Part shown: positions 9,986-18,478 of the stretch, piece by piece
Numbering within the stretch: position 1 is the first letter of the stretch
Layout: each line of letters starts with the position of its first letter
NCBI RefSeq assembly: GCF_905475395.1
Contig: NC_058342.1
Location: 4,027,001-4,091,000 of the forward strand
DNA from: Chrysoperla carnea
Taxonomy: Eukaryota; Arthropoda; Insecta; Neuroptera; Chrysopidae
Length of the DNA stretch: 64,000 nt
Direction: 5' to 3'
The notes under the pieces: model-generated
What the model saw: only the letters and a program-made list of their open reading frames with translations
Databases searched by the model: none
What the model was told of the DNA's origin: nothing
Translations under genes and position numbers: made by a program

Positions 9986-10125
9986 TTTATTAATGTTGAT
10001 AGAGCAAAGTCAAAATTTAAAATGAGATAAAGAGATCACACTTTAGTAAGAGATACTTAGAATTTTCTTTCCCTAATTCTCCTTTTCTAAATCTCGAAAT
10101 TAATGTTTATTATCCTATAAAAAAA

Positions 10126-10485
10126 CTATATAACTACTATGAGATTAAATTTTCTTACCTCTGTTTTATATAAATCTGATGGTATTTGTTGTTTGGAAAT
10201 TATAAAATCATATGATTCATTACCCTCAGATTCAATAACATATTTCAATCTCGGACGATGATGTAACATCCTGAGGCTTAGGATGAAGAATAATTGATCC
10301 ATATATTCTCTTTCAAAAACATTTGGGTGGTTACTATCTCCATCCGATTCCACAGACATCACTCCAGGTAATTGAAAATAATCAAACACATATATACAAA
10401 AATTATTGTATGTTGGGATTGATGAATTGCAAAACTTCTTAATGATTTGTAGAGAAGTTGCAAAACATAATAGTAGAAGAGTCAC
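10126..10485 (-). CDS. Putative exon of a spliced minus-strand gene
   Basis: This frame is open for about 119 codons without a good ATG. It contains an acidic patch (SVESDGDSN) and RMLHHRPRLKYVIESEGNES. Near its end lies an excellent splice donor, CAGAG followed by GTAAGA (intron starts about 10162), so the last ten codons are probably intronic. The first acceptor downstream (TTTTTTTATAG, near 10114) leads to a stop after four codons. The GC-rich block 10508-11060 lies directly upstream and could be its promoter. I recognise no family. Confidence 0.35.
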   Translation of the reverse strand: MTLLLLCFATSLQIIKKFCNSSIPTYNNFCIYVFDYFQLPGVMSVESDGDSNHPNVFEREYMDQLFFILSLRMLHHRPRLKYVIESEGNESYDFIISKQQIPSDLYKTEVRKFNLIVVI

Positions 10486-10507
10486 AGGGATTTCAGCGCA
10501 GTTGGAT

Positions 10508-11060
10508 GGTACACTTTTCCAAAAAGGGCAAACCTAGGTGAATGTTGGAAACCTCGGAAGTTGGAGGGGATAGATGACGTCATTGACCAATAGTAAATCA
10601 AGATGGCGTTGGGAGGTGTGGTGGGGCGTGGCTGACAGAGCGTTAGTGTGTTTCTTGGCGGAAGTGGGGCTTAAAGTGGTGGGCGCGGTTTTGGAAGTGG
10701 GGGTTAAAAGGGGGCGGGAATTGGACGTTAGATAATCGAGCCCACTTTCAACCCCAAAGTATGGTACACTTTTCCAAAAAGGGCAAACCTAGGTGAATGT
10801 TGGAAACCTCGGCATTGACCAATAGTAAATCAAGATGGCGTCGGGAGGTGTGGTGTTGGGGAATAATGGCTGCCTAAGCATTGATGACGTCATTGGCTTT
10901 GACCAATAGTAGCACTGTAAAAATCAAGATGGCGTCGGGAGGTGTGGTTGAATTGGTGGGGAGGAATGGCTGCCTAAGCATAAACGGGAAATTACCAGGT
11001 GACGTCATTGGCTTTGACCAATAGTGGTGCTTGACGGGGGGTGAACGGGGGGCGGGACGT
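10508..11060. promoter_or_regulatory. GC-rich repeated CRE/CCAAT block
   Basis: A roughly 550-base island of high GC sits in AT-rich DNA. Repeated modules contain TGACGTCA (near 10574, 10883 and 11001), GACCAATAG (a CCAAT box) and AAGATGGCG (similar to the YY1 consensus), together with GGGCGTGG and GGGGCGGG GC-box-like sites. A leading segment TGGTACACTTTTCC occurs at about 10508 and again at about 10754. The layout resembles a compound enhancer/promoter or a viral terminal regulatory region. The motif assignments are by consensus only. Confidence 0.6.
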
Positions 11061-11070
11061 TGACATTAGT

Positions 11071-12120
11071 CAGCAATTTTCAAGAATATGTTAATTTGAC
11101 CTTGAAAAATATGATATCATCATCTTGTAACAAGTTCAAACTTGTTTGAAATAATTTTACATGTGTCAAAACACGTGACCGGATGCTAATATTTTTTTAT
11201 GATTAGCAATGTAATATGACACTTGAACGTGTTAGATAATAATTTGCAAATCTGAATTCCAAGAAAAGAATATTATGAGTCAACAATTTTCAAGAATATG
11301 TTGAAATAGATATCATCTAACCTTGAAAAATATTGTAATTTGACACTTTAAGTATACACGATAAAATTCAAGATACGTGACAGGATGTTAATATTTTTTT
11401 ATGATTAAGCAATGTAATATGACACTTGAAATTTACATAATAAAAATACATGTTCAAACTTGTTTGAATGGACTTTGATCTTAAATTAATTTTACACGTG
11501 TCAGCAATTTTCAAGAATATGTTAATTTGACCTTGAAAAATATGATATCATCATCTTGTAACAAGTTCAAACTTGTTTGAAATAATTTTACATGTGTCAA
11601 AACACGTGACCGGATATTAATATTTTTTATGATTAAGCAATGTAATATGACACTTGAAATTTACATAATAAAAATACATGTTCAAACTTGTTTGAATGGA
11701 CTTTGATCTTAAAATAATTTTACACGTGTCAGCAATTTTCAAGAATATGTTAATTTGACCTTGAAAAATATGATATCATCATCTTGTTACAAGTTCAAAC
11801 TTGTTTGAAATAATTTTACATGTGTCAAAACACGTGACCGGATATTAATATTTTTTATGATTAAGCAATGTAATATGACACTTGAAATTTACATAATAAA
11901 AATACATGTTCAAACTTGTTTGAATGGACTTTGATCTTAAAATAATTTTACACGTGTCAGCTATTCTCAAAAATATGTTGAAATAGATTTGACCTTGAAA
12001 AATATGATATCATCATCCTGTTACAAGTTCAAACTTGTTTGAATAAAAATACATGTTCAAACTTGTTTGAACATGTTTAAACTTGTTTGAATCGCATTAG
12101 ATCTTAAAATAATTTTACGC
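11071..12120. repeat. About 229-bp palindrome-rich tandem repeats, array 1
   Basis: Units start at CAGCAATTTTCAAGAATATG near 11071, 11502, 11730 and (variant) 11958, with a diverged unit near 11281. The clean period is 228 bases. Each unit carries TTCAAACTTGTTTGAA (7-base arms), ACACGTGT or ACACGTGACC, and GATATCATCATC. Near 12050 the inverted arms extend to CATGTTCAAAC on either side of TT. A second array lies at 14245-14975. The unit looks like an origin or enhancer repeat of a DNA virus, but this is inference. Confidence 0.85.
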
Positions 12121-12174
12121 ATGTTAGATAATAATTTCTGCTGGTGGGAGGGATTTTTGGAGTGGTGGTAATCA

Positions 12175-12210
12175 TATAAAAAAGGCGCTCGACATTACGG
12201 TAACATCAGT
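12175..12210 (+). promoter_or_regulatory. TATA box plus TCAGT initiator
   Basis: TATAAAAAAGG at 12175 is followed 31 bases later by TCAGT at 12206, the arthropod initiator consensus, and by the ATG at 12241. The spacing is canonical for RNA polymerase II core promoters. It gives a 5' leader of about 34 bases for the 126-codon gene, and the repeats upstream may be its enhancer. Confidence 0.65.
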
Positions 12211-12240
12211 TTTCATTAAATATTCATAATATTAATCAAA

Positions 12241-12621
12241 ATGAATAGAGCAGAATTAAAATTATTAGATAGTTGTTTAGTGCGACCATGCATAAAAATG
12301 GACGACTTGCCACTGAAAAAAAAATTAAAAATACTAAAAATGGAGCGGATTCTAACGATACATGGGCCATCAATAAAAGTTTTACTGGATATAAGCCTAG
12401 ATGGTACAGAAAACGAGGGAGTTTTTCTACCATCTAGGTTTGCAGTGTTGACGGACAACATGATTAAATTATTTAACACAAAACCGGGGTATTTGAGGGT
12501 GGAGGAGAAAATTGGAAGAAGTCACCAACTGAGACTGCGCCTATTCGAAGACGATGGTGATAGTGATGATGATGACTATGTTCAAGAACATCAAAATTTT
12601 AACAAATCATTCCTATATTGA
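12241..12621 (+). CDS. Putative OB-fold-like small DNA-binding protein (126 aa)
   Basis: The ORF is intact behind a well-formed TATA/initiator promoter. Residues 34-67 read as a strand-rich core ending in a VFLPSRF motif, and the last third is very acidic (EDDGDSDDDD). Many insect genomes contain short proteins with a comparable V-x-L-x-D...VFLPxRF core near Polinton-like or viral sequences. By analogy an RPA/OB-type single-stranded DNA-binding role is possible, but no catalytic or ligand residues prove it. AT-rich sequence follows. Confidence 0.5.
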   Translation: MNRAELKLLDSCLVRPCIKMDDLPLKKKLKILKMERILTIHGPSIKVLLDISLDGTENEGVFLPSRFAVLTDNMIKLFNTKPGYLRVEEKIGRSHQLRLRLFEDDGDSDDDDYVQEHQNFNKSFLY

Positions 12622-12723
12622 ATTTTATTACTGCAAGATATATATATTTTATTGTTATTGTTATAAAAAAATTGTAAAGTTTATGTTTTTGATATTTAAA
12701 AAAAAAATAATACTAAATAAATT

Positions 12724-13396
12724 ATGGATATTTTTGTAAAAAATGGTGTTTATTTTAATTCATTACAATTATGGGGTACAATGTCGCTACAAAATCATAT
12801 TGATCTGTTTCAAAATTCGGAGATGATTTACCCAGAATATTTTAATGTGAGTATTGTTTGATAAGATCTGTTTAGAAAATTGTAGCCAAATATTTTTATA
12901 GATGGAATTTTATCAACTTATGGAGGCATGTCGTTGGAGTATACCTACAAAGTTAATCGACACATTACGGTATTCTTATTTAGAAGTTGATGATTGCTTT
13001 CATATTGCTGCATTCATAGTAAGAAATTGTTTGGATGCAATCTTATTTGTAAATTATGCGAAAAAGTTCAACTACTTTAAAAGAGATTTCAATCAGTTTG
13101 AAATATTACTAAATGAATGTTGTGATGATCTTACTCATGGAAGTAACTTGAGAAAAAATTGGGGTACATACGATATTCGCCGAAAACAATGGATTGGTGA
13201 TAGTGCTAGACATGATGAGAGAATGTTTTTATGGTATGAACAAATAGATCCTAAAATTCTCTGTAGAATGCTATACCAACAAATGGATGGTGGAAATATA
13301 CCGAAATGGTTCGAGCCATGGATATGTGCTACAAATTGTAATGAAATTGACAGATGTGATTGTGGAAGAAATAGTGATGATCATGATTGTATATAG
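12724..13396 (+). CDS. Two-exon orphan gene with a 55-nt intron (205 aa)
   Basis: Exon 1 (12724-12846, 41 codons) starts MDIFVKNGVYF and ends on a complete codon. The intron 12847-12901 has GTGAGT at the 5' end and TTTTTATAG at the 3' end. Exon 2 (12902-13396) continues in phase and is open for 164 codons. The predicted protein is rich in aromatic residues and Cys (motifs CRW, CCDDLTHG), with a C-terminal Cys/Asp tail CNEIDRCDCG that might bind metal. Exon 2 also starts with ATG, so an unspliced product is possible. AATAAA follows the stop by a few bases. Family not recognised. Confidence 0.6.
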
Positions 13397-13535
13397 AAAT
13401 AAAAACATGAATGTAATTGTCTATGATAAGTTTTTTTTAAAAATGTGTTTGTATTTACAATAAAAAACACCTATAATTTAATTAATCATTGTTTTGTTTT
13501 ATCTATGAAATGACCTCACCACCTTATTTTCAGGT

Positions 13536-13570
13536 TATAAATACACCTTGTTTGTGATAATTATATTCGC
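13536..13570 (+). promoter_or_regulatory. Possible TATA promoter without a gene
   Basis: TATAAATA at 13536 is followed about 35 bases later by ACCATCAAG and then an ATG near 13599 that opens only about 17 codons. It may be the promoter of a gene deleted or decayed in this copy. From 13600 to 13720 nothing else is visible. Confidence 0.3.
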
Positions 13571-13804
13571 ACCATCAAGTAATTTTGAGTAATAAACATG
13601 AATCAAAAAACATTTGTATTACAACAATATTTTTATATTGTTTTGTGTTAGTTAAAAATTGCTTCAATAAAATTTCATGAACATAGTCTAATATATATTC
13701 ATATTAAAAAATACATTTCCTTTTTTAAAACACAAATATGTTCACAAAAGCGGTCCACTATGACAAAATTTTTTTGTTACAAGTATGTTCACAAAAACTT
13801 TCCA

Positions 13805-14023
13805 CTATAAAAGGAGACTTTTTTTATCAATATATGAATCATGTAAAGAGTCGAACCCTAACCACCTGACTTTAACGTTAGATCCATGTTTAGCTAAGAC
13901 CTTTTCCACTAAATAAATGTTTGGATCGTGAACTTTTTGTAATTCTTCAGCATAGAAACCACCCTTTATATCTTCGTTGTTGTAATCCTTCAATAAATAT
14001 GTTCTTGGGTTTGTAAGTTTCAC
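13805..14023 (-). pseudogene. Polinton integrase C-terminal chromodomain, copy 1
   Basis: The fragment begins LTNPRTYLLKDY, continues IKGGFYAEELQKV (residues 20-32), then a chromodomain-like IYLVEKVL...VKVRWLGFDSLHDSYI. This order (YxLxDxxxxxIxGxFYxxEL, then chromo box with Trp) is typical of the C-terminus of retroviral-like integrases of Polintons/Mavericks. The DDE catalytic core is absent; upstream sequence is minisatellite. The homologous copy at 17244-17468 starts at the same codon. The adjacent stretch 13720-13800 contains repeated AGTGGACCG/GTGAACATA sequence also shared with copy 2. Confidence 0.72.
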
Positions 14024-14040
14024 CTCGTGAATGGTGAATA

Positions 14041-14239
14041 TTTCTGGTAACTACTCCGATTTTATAAGTTTTTGTTAAAAACTACTCCGATTTTATAAGT
14101 TTTTTAACAAAATTGATTTGATAACTGCTTTAATACTCTGATTTTTTCAATTTTTTTAATAAAATTGTTTTTATATCTGCTTTAATACTCTGATTTCTCA
14201 GTTCATATCTGGTTCATATCCAAATCTAACGGGACAGGA
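14041..14239. repeat. Second copy of the CCGATTTTAT minisatellite and flank
   Basis: Two units of ACTACTCCGATTTTATAAG lead into the AT-rich flank and the 14-mer CTAACGGGACAGGA (14226-14239), as at 4383-4813. The array abuts the truncated start of the integrase chromodomain. Its recurrence beside element fragments suggests it was a subterminal part of the mobile element. Confidence 0.75.
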
Positions 14240-14244
14240 GAAAG

Positions 14245-14975
14245 AGAATTCTCAAGAATATGTTGAAATAAATAACATCTAACCTTGAAAAATATTGTAA
14301 TTTGACACTTTAAATATACATGATAAAATTCAAGACACGTGACCGGATGTTTATTTTTTTTTATGTTGAAATAGATAACATCTAACCTTGAAAAATATGA
14401 TATCATCATCCTGTTACAAGTTCAAACTTGTTTTAATCGACTTAAAATAATTTTACACGTGACCGGATGCTAATATTTTTTTATGATTAAGCAATGTAAT
14501 ATGACACTTGAACGTGTTAGATAATAATTTGCAAATCTGAATTCCAAGAAAAGAATATTATGAGTCAGCAATTTTCAAGAATATGTTGAAATAGATTTGA
14601 CCTTGAAAAATATAATATCATCATCTTGTAACAAGTTCAAACTTGTTTGAAATAATTTTATATGTGTCAAAACACGTGATCGGATATTAATATTTTTTTA
14701 TGATTAAGCAATGTAATATGACACTTGAAATTTACATAATAAAAATACATGTTCAAACTTGTTTGAATGGACTTTGATCTTAAAATAATTTTACACGTGT
14801 CAGCTATTCTCAAAAATATGTTGAAATAGATTTGACCTTGAAAAATATGATATCATCATCCTGTTACAAGTTCAAACTTGTTTGAATAAAAATACATGTT
14901 CAAACTTGTTTGAACATGTTTAAACTTGTTTGAATCGCATTAGATCTTAAAATAATTTTACACGTGTTATGAGAT
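14245..14975. repeat. About 229-bp palindrome-rich repeats, array 2
   Basis: Same unit and orientation as array 1: TCAAGAATATG, GACCTTGAAAAATATGATATC, TTCAAACTTGTTTGAA and ACACGTGAcc motifs recur. About three units are visible, the first partly deleted. The two arrays bracket the intact genes at 12.2-13.4 kb. The stretch 14976-15115 is AT-rich and empty. Confidence 0.85.
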
Positions 14976-15116
14976 TAGAATAAAGGTTTTATTTAATAAA
15001 AATCTTATAAATATTTTTTTTTTATTTATTAATGATTAAAATTTACATTTTAAAAAAAATTTACAGAAAAAAATTATTATTATGAATCTGAAAAAACACA
15101 CAAAGTATTGGTGACA

Positions 15117-15762
15117 CTACAGTTCAATAAATTCATCAAATCCATTCCTATAACGACCTGCATTCATAGAGAAATTTTTCATTATTACAACAAATCCATT
15201 TGGTGAACTCCAACAATGTCGATATAAATCATGAAATTTTTGAAAATTCATATCAGAGCCAACATGATTGTAGAATATGTGTTTTAGATTCATTTCATCC
15301 GTTTTGAATAGCACCAAGCAATTAACATTGCCCCTTATGTTATGCTTTAGAACACGTGCGTAGCTCTGACATAGGTAGAAACAATCAATTTTTCGATGAC
15401 GATCCATACTAAAGTATTCTCTACTTCTCTGTTGTGAATGACAGCTCACATCATCAAAAATGAAAAGACTTTTTTCTCGAGCTTCATTCAGACTAGGAAT
15501 TTCACTAGTATCACTAAGTGGAAAAATAGCCAACCCCTTCCACTAATTTTAAAGTCTCTTCTAGTAATTGATATTTCGGTTAGTAATCAGATTTACTGTA
15601 AACATAAATGTTTTCAAAGTGTAAACCATTTTCATCTTAAATTAAATTCAACATAACATTGGTTTTACCACAACCACTAGGGCCACATATTATTGTTCAT
15701 AGTGAATCTGAAAATAGACGACCATGATATGTTTGTGTGTCTGTATTTTCTGGTAATAAACA
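15117..15762 (-). pseudogene. FtsK/A32-like genome-packaging ATPase, broken
   Basis: Read leftward, the relic has GRLFSDSL, an in-frame stop, then Walker A GPSGCGKT (near 15680), a second stop soon after, a frameshift near 15530 and then an open 138-codon frame with Walker B SLFIFDDVSC (residues 22-31). A conserved downstream block follows: REYFSMDRHRKIDCFYLCQS and DEMNLKHIFYNHVGSDM. This is the packaging ATPase signature shared by Polintons, adintoviruses and related DNA viruses. At least two stops and one frameshift make it non-functional. It is divergent from the protease relic, about 25 bases away. Confidence 0.78.
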
Positions 15763-15786
15763 CCCAGAGCGGGTTGTTGTTTATGA

Positions 15787-16026
15787 AAATGCAATGTAAC
15801 TAAGACTAAAATTTCAATACAACCCAGAGCACTTTACGATACAGATCTACATGCGTATGCTAAACAATTTAAAATTCCGTATTTTTGTAGTGTTTTTATG
15901 TGTGACACCCTACCTAAAAGATCATATAAATATGAAACAGGAATTATCAACCATGATGTATCCAAAAATAGTGTTGCACACTGTACGGTATATAAAAAGT
16001 ATAAACTGCAAGCTTTGGTAACTTAA
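15787..16026 (+). pseudogene. Adenain-like cysteine protease fragment
   Basis: No ATG is present. The frame reads LYDTDLHAYAKQFKIPYF, then CSVFMCDTLPKRSYKYETGI and INHDVSKNSVAHCTVY. This matches the N-terminal half of the adenovirus-type protease of Polintons and adintoviruses: a start like LxDxDIxxYA, then a VFMRDTLP-like block, then a catalytic His in an SGTHW-like context (here SVAHC). The distal Asp/Glu and Cys of the catalytic triad are missing because the frame ends at 16024. Adjacent to the packaging ATPase, as expected for this group. Confidence 0.72.
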
Positions 16027-16095
16027 AGCCATCATAGGAAATAATTAAATATTTTTACATCATAAAAGGCGGTGTGTAGTTAATAACAGAATACC

Positions 16096-16098
<3 letters not shown>

Positions 16099-16161
<63 letters not shown>
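16099..16161. repeat. (TA)n microsatellite
   Basis: About 31 uninterrupted TA dinucleotides. The DNA on either side (16030-16095, 16165-16370) is AT-rich without a visible gene. Confidence 0.95.
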
Positions 16162-16164
<3 letters not shown>

Positions 16165-16373
16165 TGCGTCGAATTTTTAACACAATCCTGAATAAATTCT
16201 TTCTCAAGATGATTTTTTGCATGATTGCAGTTTATAAATGTATTTTGTTTTAATATAAAATTATAATTTTTTTAAATAAAATTTTTTTATCTAATCTATA
16301 GTACAAGTTGATTTATTATATTCAATATAAAGAGCATATTATATGGGTTGATTGATGATGCTTGTTAGATTTG

Positions 16374-16604
16374 AAAACCAGACCTCTTTCTAAACAGGTC
16401 TGTATCTAAACAGGTCTCTTTCTAAACAGGTCTCTTTCTAAACAGGTCTGTTTCTAAACAGGTCTCTTTCTAAACAGGTCTGTTTCTAAACAGGTCTCTT
16501 TCTAAACAGGTCTATATCTAAACAGGTCTCTTTCTAAACAGGTCTGTTTCTAAACAGGTCAAAACCAGTATTAAACAGGTCAAAACCAGTATTAAACAGT
16601 TTTT
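16374..16604. repeat. AAACAGGTCTCTTTCT minisatellite
   Basis: About a dozen 16-17-base units alternate CTCTTTCT and CTGTTTCT between AAACAGGT cores. They are followed at 16553-16604 by two longer units AAACAGGTCAAAACCAGTAT. These last units are the reverse complement of the array at 17044-17240, so the two can pair around about 440 bases. Confidence 0.9.
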
Positions 16605-16651
16605 TCAACCTAGTATTGAAAACTTATGAAAAAAAAAAAAAAAAAAAAAAA

Positions 16652-16777
16652 AATATTGATTCCAATAGTGATCGTAATATAATAATTGATAAATTAAGAA
16701 GACTACATTCTACAAACATCAGAAGAGAAATACTATCTATAATCCATTACTTGAAGAAAACAAATATAATTAAATAA
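16652..16777 (+). pseudogene. LID/LR C-terminal motif fragment, copy 2
   Basis: Following a 25-base poly(A) tract, the frame reads NIIIDKLRRLHSTNIRREIL and then SIIHYLKKTNIIK and a stop at 16775. It aligns residue by residue with the end of the broken gene at 5525-5965 (NVLIDTLRSLYST...). Nothing upstream is preserved. Two copies of the same gene tail in opposite orientation support one ancestral element that was rearranged. Confidence 0.55.
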
Positions 16778-16804
16778 CAAGTTTATAATAACTTTATCAA
16801 AAAT

Positions 16805-17043
16805 TAAAAAGCCGGAGTAAAATCGGTGAAAGCCGGAGTAAAATCGGCGAAAGTCGGAGTAAAACCGGAGTAAAATCGGCGAAAGTCGGAGTAAAATCGG
16901 TGAAAGCCGGAGTAAAACCGGAGTAAAATCGGCGAAAGTCGGAGCAAAATCGGTGAAAACTGGAGTAAAACCGGAGTAAAATCGGCGAAAGTCGGAGCAA
17001 AATCGGTGAAAACCGGAGTAAAACCAGAGTAAAATCAGCGAAA
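16805..17043. repeat. CCGGAGTAAAATCGG minisatellite
   Basis: Units of about 21-24 bases (GCCGGAGTAAAATCGGTGAAA and GTCGGAGTAAAATCGGCGAAA variants) repeat about ten times. It is GC-richer than its flanks and shares the CGGAGTA core with the minisatellites at 4383, 4985 and 14041. The open minus-strand frame here is a repeat translation only. Confidence 0.9.
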
Positions 17044-17240
17044 GTCTGTATCTGTTTAATACTGGTTTTAACCTGTTTAATACTGGTTTTGACCTGTTTA
17101 ATACTGGTCTGTATCTGTTTAATACTGGTCTGTATCTGTTTAATACTGGTTATAACCTGTTTAATACTGGTTTTGACCTGTTTAATACTGGTCTGTATCT
17201 GTTTAATACTGGATTTAACCTGTTTAATATTGGTCTGTAT
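17044..17240. repeat. TTTAATACTGGTTTTGACCTG minisatellite
   Basis: About nine units of 21 bases (CTGTTTAATACTGGTTTTGAC with CTGTAT variants). It is the inverted counterpart of the units at 16553-16604 and ends exactly where the integrase fragment begins at 17244. Confidence 0.9.
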
Positions 17241-17243
17241 CTG

Positions 17244-17468
17244 CTTACAAACCCAAGAACATATCTACTAAAGGACTACAACAACGATGATATAAAGGGT
17301 GGTTTCTATGCGGAAGAATTACAAAAAGTTCACGATCCAAACATTTATTTAGTGGAAAAGGTCTTAGCTAAACGTGGATCCAAAGTTAAAGTCCGGTTAG
17401 GGTACGACTCTTTACACAATTCATATATTGACAAAAAAGTCTTATTTTATAGTGGACCGTTTTTATGA
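17244..17468 (+). pseudogene. Polinton integrase C-terminal chromodomain, copy 2
   Basis: This copy reads LTNPRTYLLKDYNN, IKGGFYAEELQKVHDPNIYL and VEKVLAKRG, nearly identical to copy 1. It has lost one codon so that VKVRWLGF becomes VKVRLGY, deleting the chromodomain Trp. The stop lies further downstream (17466). As in copy 1, sequence directly upstream is minisatellite rather than integrase core. The downstream AGTGGACCG...GAACATACTTGT repeats to about 17530 are also shared, so 13720-14023 and 17244-17530 form an inverted pair. Confidence 0.7.
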
Positions 17469-17606
17469 ACATACTTGTAACAATAAAAAATTTGTCATAG
17501 TGGACCGCTTTTGTGAACATACTTGTGATTTATAAAAAAAAAATAAAAAATATCACATTGTAAAAATATTATTTTTATTGTAAAATTTTATCTCTAACAT
17601 ATAAAA

Positions 17607-17780
17607 ACAGAGTTGTATTATAATAATATTTAAAAAATATATATTTATAAATTATCGAAAATACATTATAATTATTATTCTGAAAAGTATAAAACAGAGT
17701 TGTATTATAATAATATTTAAAAAATATATATTTATAAATTATCGAAAATACATTATAATTATTATTCTGAAAAGTGTCCA
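17607..17780. repeat. 87-bp tandem duplication
   Basis: Two nearly perfect 87-base copies begin ACAGAGTTGTATTATAAT at 17607 and 17694. The duplication overlaps the stop codon of the remnant ORF ending at 17762. Confidence 0.9.
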
Positions 17781-17992
17781 TTGTCATCATCATCATCTTT
17801 CTTCATAAGATAATTTTCAGTCATTTCTTTCACTTGAACATAGTCGGATAACTCGTTTGATGTAAATACACTGTAGTAAGATTGTTCAAAAATGGATAGT
17901 CCTACAATTCCATCTGTTTGTCCAGAGTGGATATTTTTTAAAATCCAGTTCCAAATTTGTTTGTCTTCATCGTCTGACGATGGGGAAAATTT
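17762..17992 (-). pseudogene. Unrecognised acidic-tailed gene remnant
   Basis: The minus frame is open for 76 codons between a TAG at 17993 and the stop at 17762, with an acidic start ([14 protein letters not shown]), a middle GQTDGIVGLSIFEQSYYSVF and a tail KKDDDDDNGHFSE. An upstream segment (about 18045-18100) may be part of the same gene in another frame. Composition suggests a real former protein. I do not recognise it. Confidence 0.4.
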
Positions 17993-18478
17993 CTACCACT
18001 ACGTAATAAGAAAGTCAAGGGTTTAATGTCCGATGAAAATAATGGTGATGTTATGCTAGAATTTGTCGGATTACGTTAATTTCAATCTTCTCCTCAAAAT
18101 TTTGAATTGAATGCATTTTTAACATATGAATTAACATATGAAATGAACTTTAAACCGAAACTATTGCTTTAACATACAATCTTATTTTACGTTTTTCCTG
18201 ATATGAGATTATTAAGCAAGTTTTAATAAATTTTGTTTATTTATACAATTTAAACAAATATATTGATATAAAAAAATATAATTAAAGAAAGGTCTCATTA
18301 GTAATTTATGGTTATTTTAAAAACATAAAAAAATTAGTTTATTCCAACTAATATATGTTTGTTTTTTTTAAGTATATAAAATTTTCATGATTCAATTTAA
18401 GAGATAGCAAAACCTTTATAAGGTCAACAATTATAGATTTTTTATTTTAAAATACCTTCCTGGACTAGATTGAAAAAC

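Noticed and set aside
9690-10025. 111-codon plus-strand ORF
   Set aside because: Low-complexity Lys/Ile/Asn frame without a typical start, antisense to the membrane-peptide ORF and splice-like signals on the minus strand.
11071-12120. Identification as baculovirus or nudivirus homologous regions
   Set aside because: Only a general similarity (palindromes near CRE-like sites); no diagnostic viral core genes of those families are present.
12216-12479. Minus-strand ORFs of 87 and 65 codons
   Set aside because: They are shadows of the promoter-equipped gene at 12241-12621.
11071-14975. CRISPR array
   Set aside because: Units are about 229 bp, contiguous and without unique spacers; the context is eukaryotic.
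16099-16161. Replication origin at the (TA)n tract
   Set aside because: A plain microsatellite; nothing beyond AT-richness supports an origin.
16797-17271. ORFs of 67 and 60 codons with repeated SPILLR and CLILVC
   Set aside because: Both are minisatellite translations on opposite strands.
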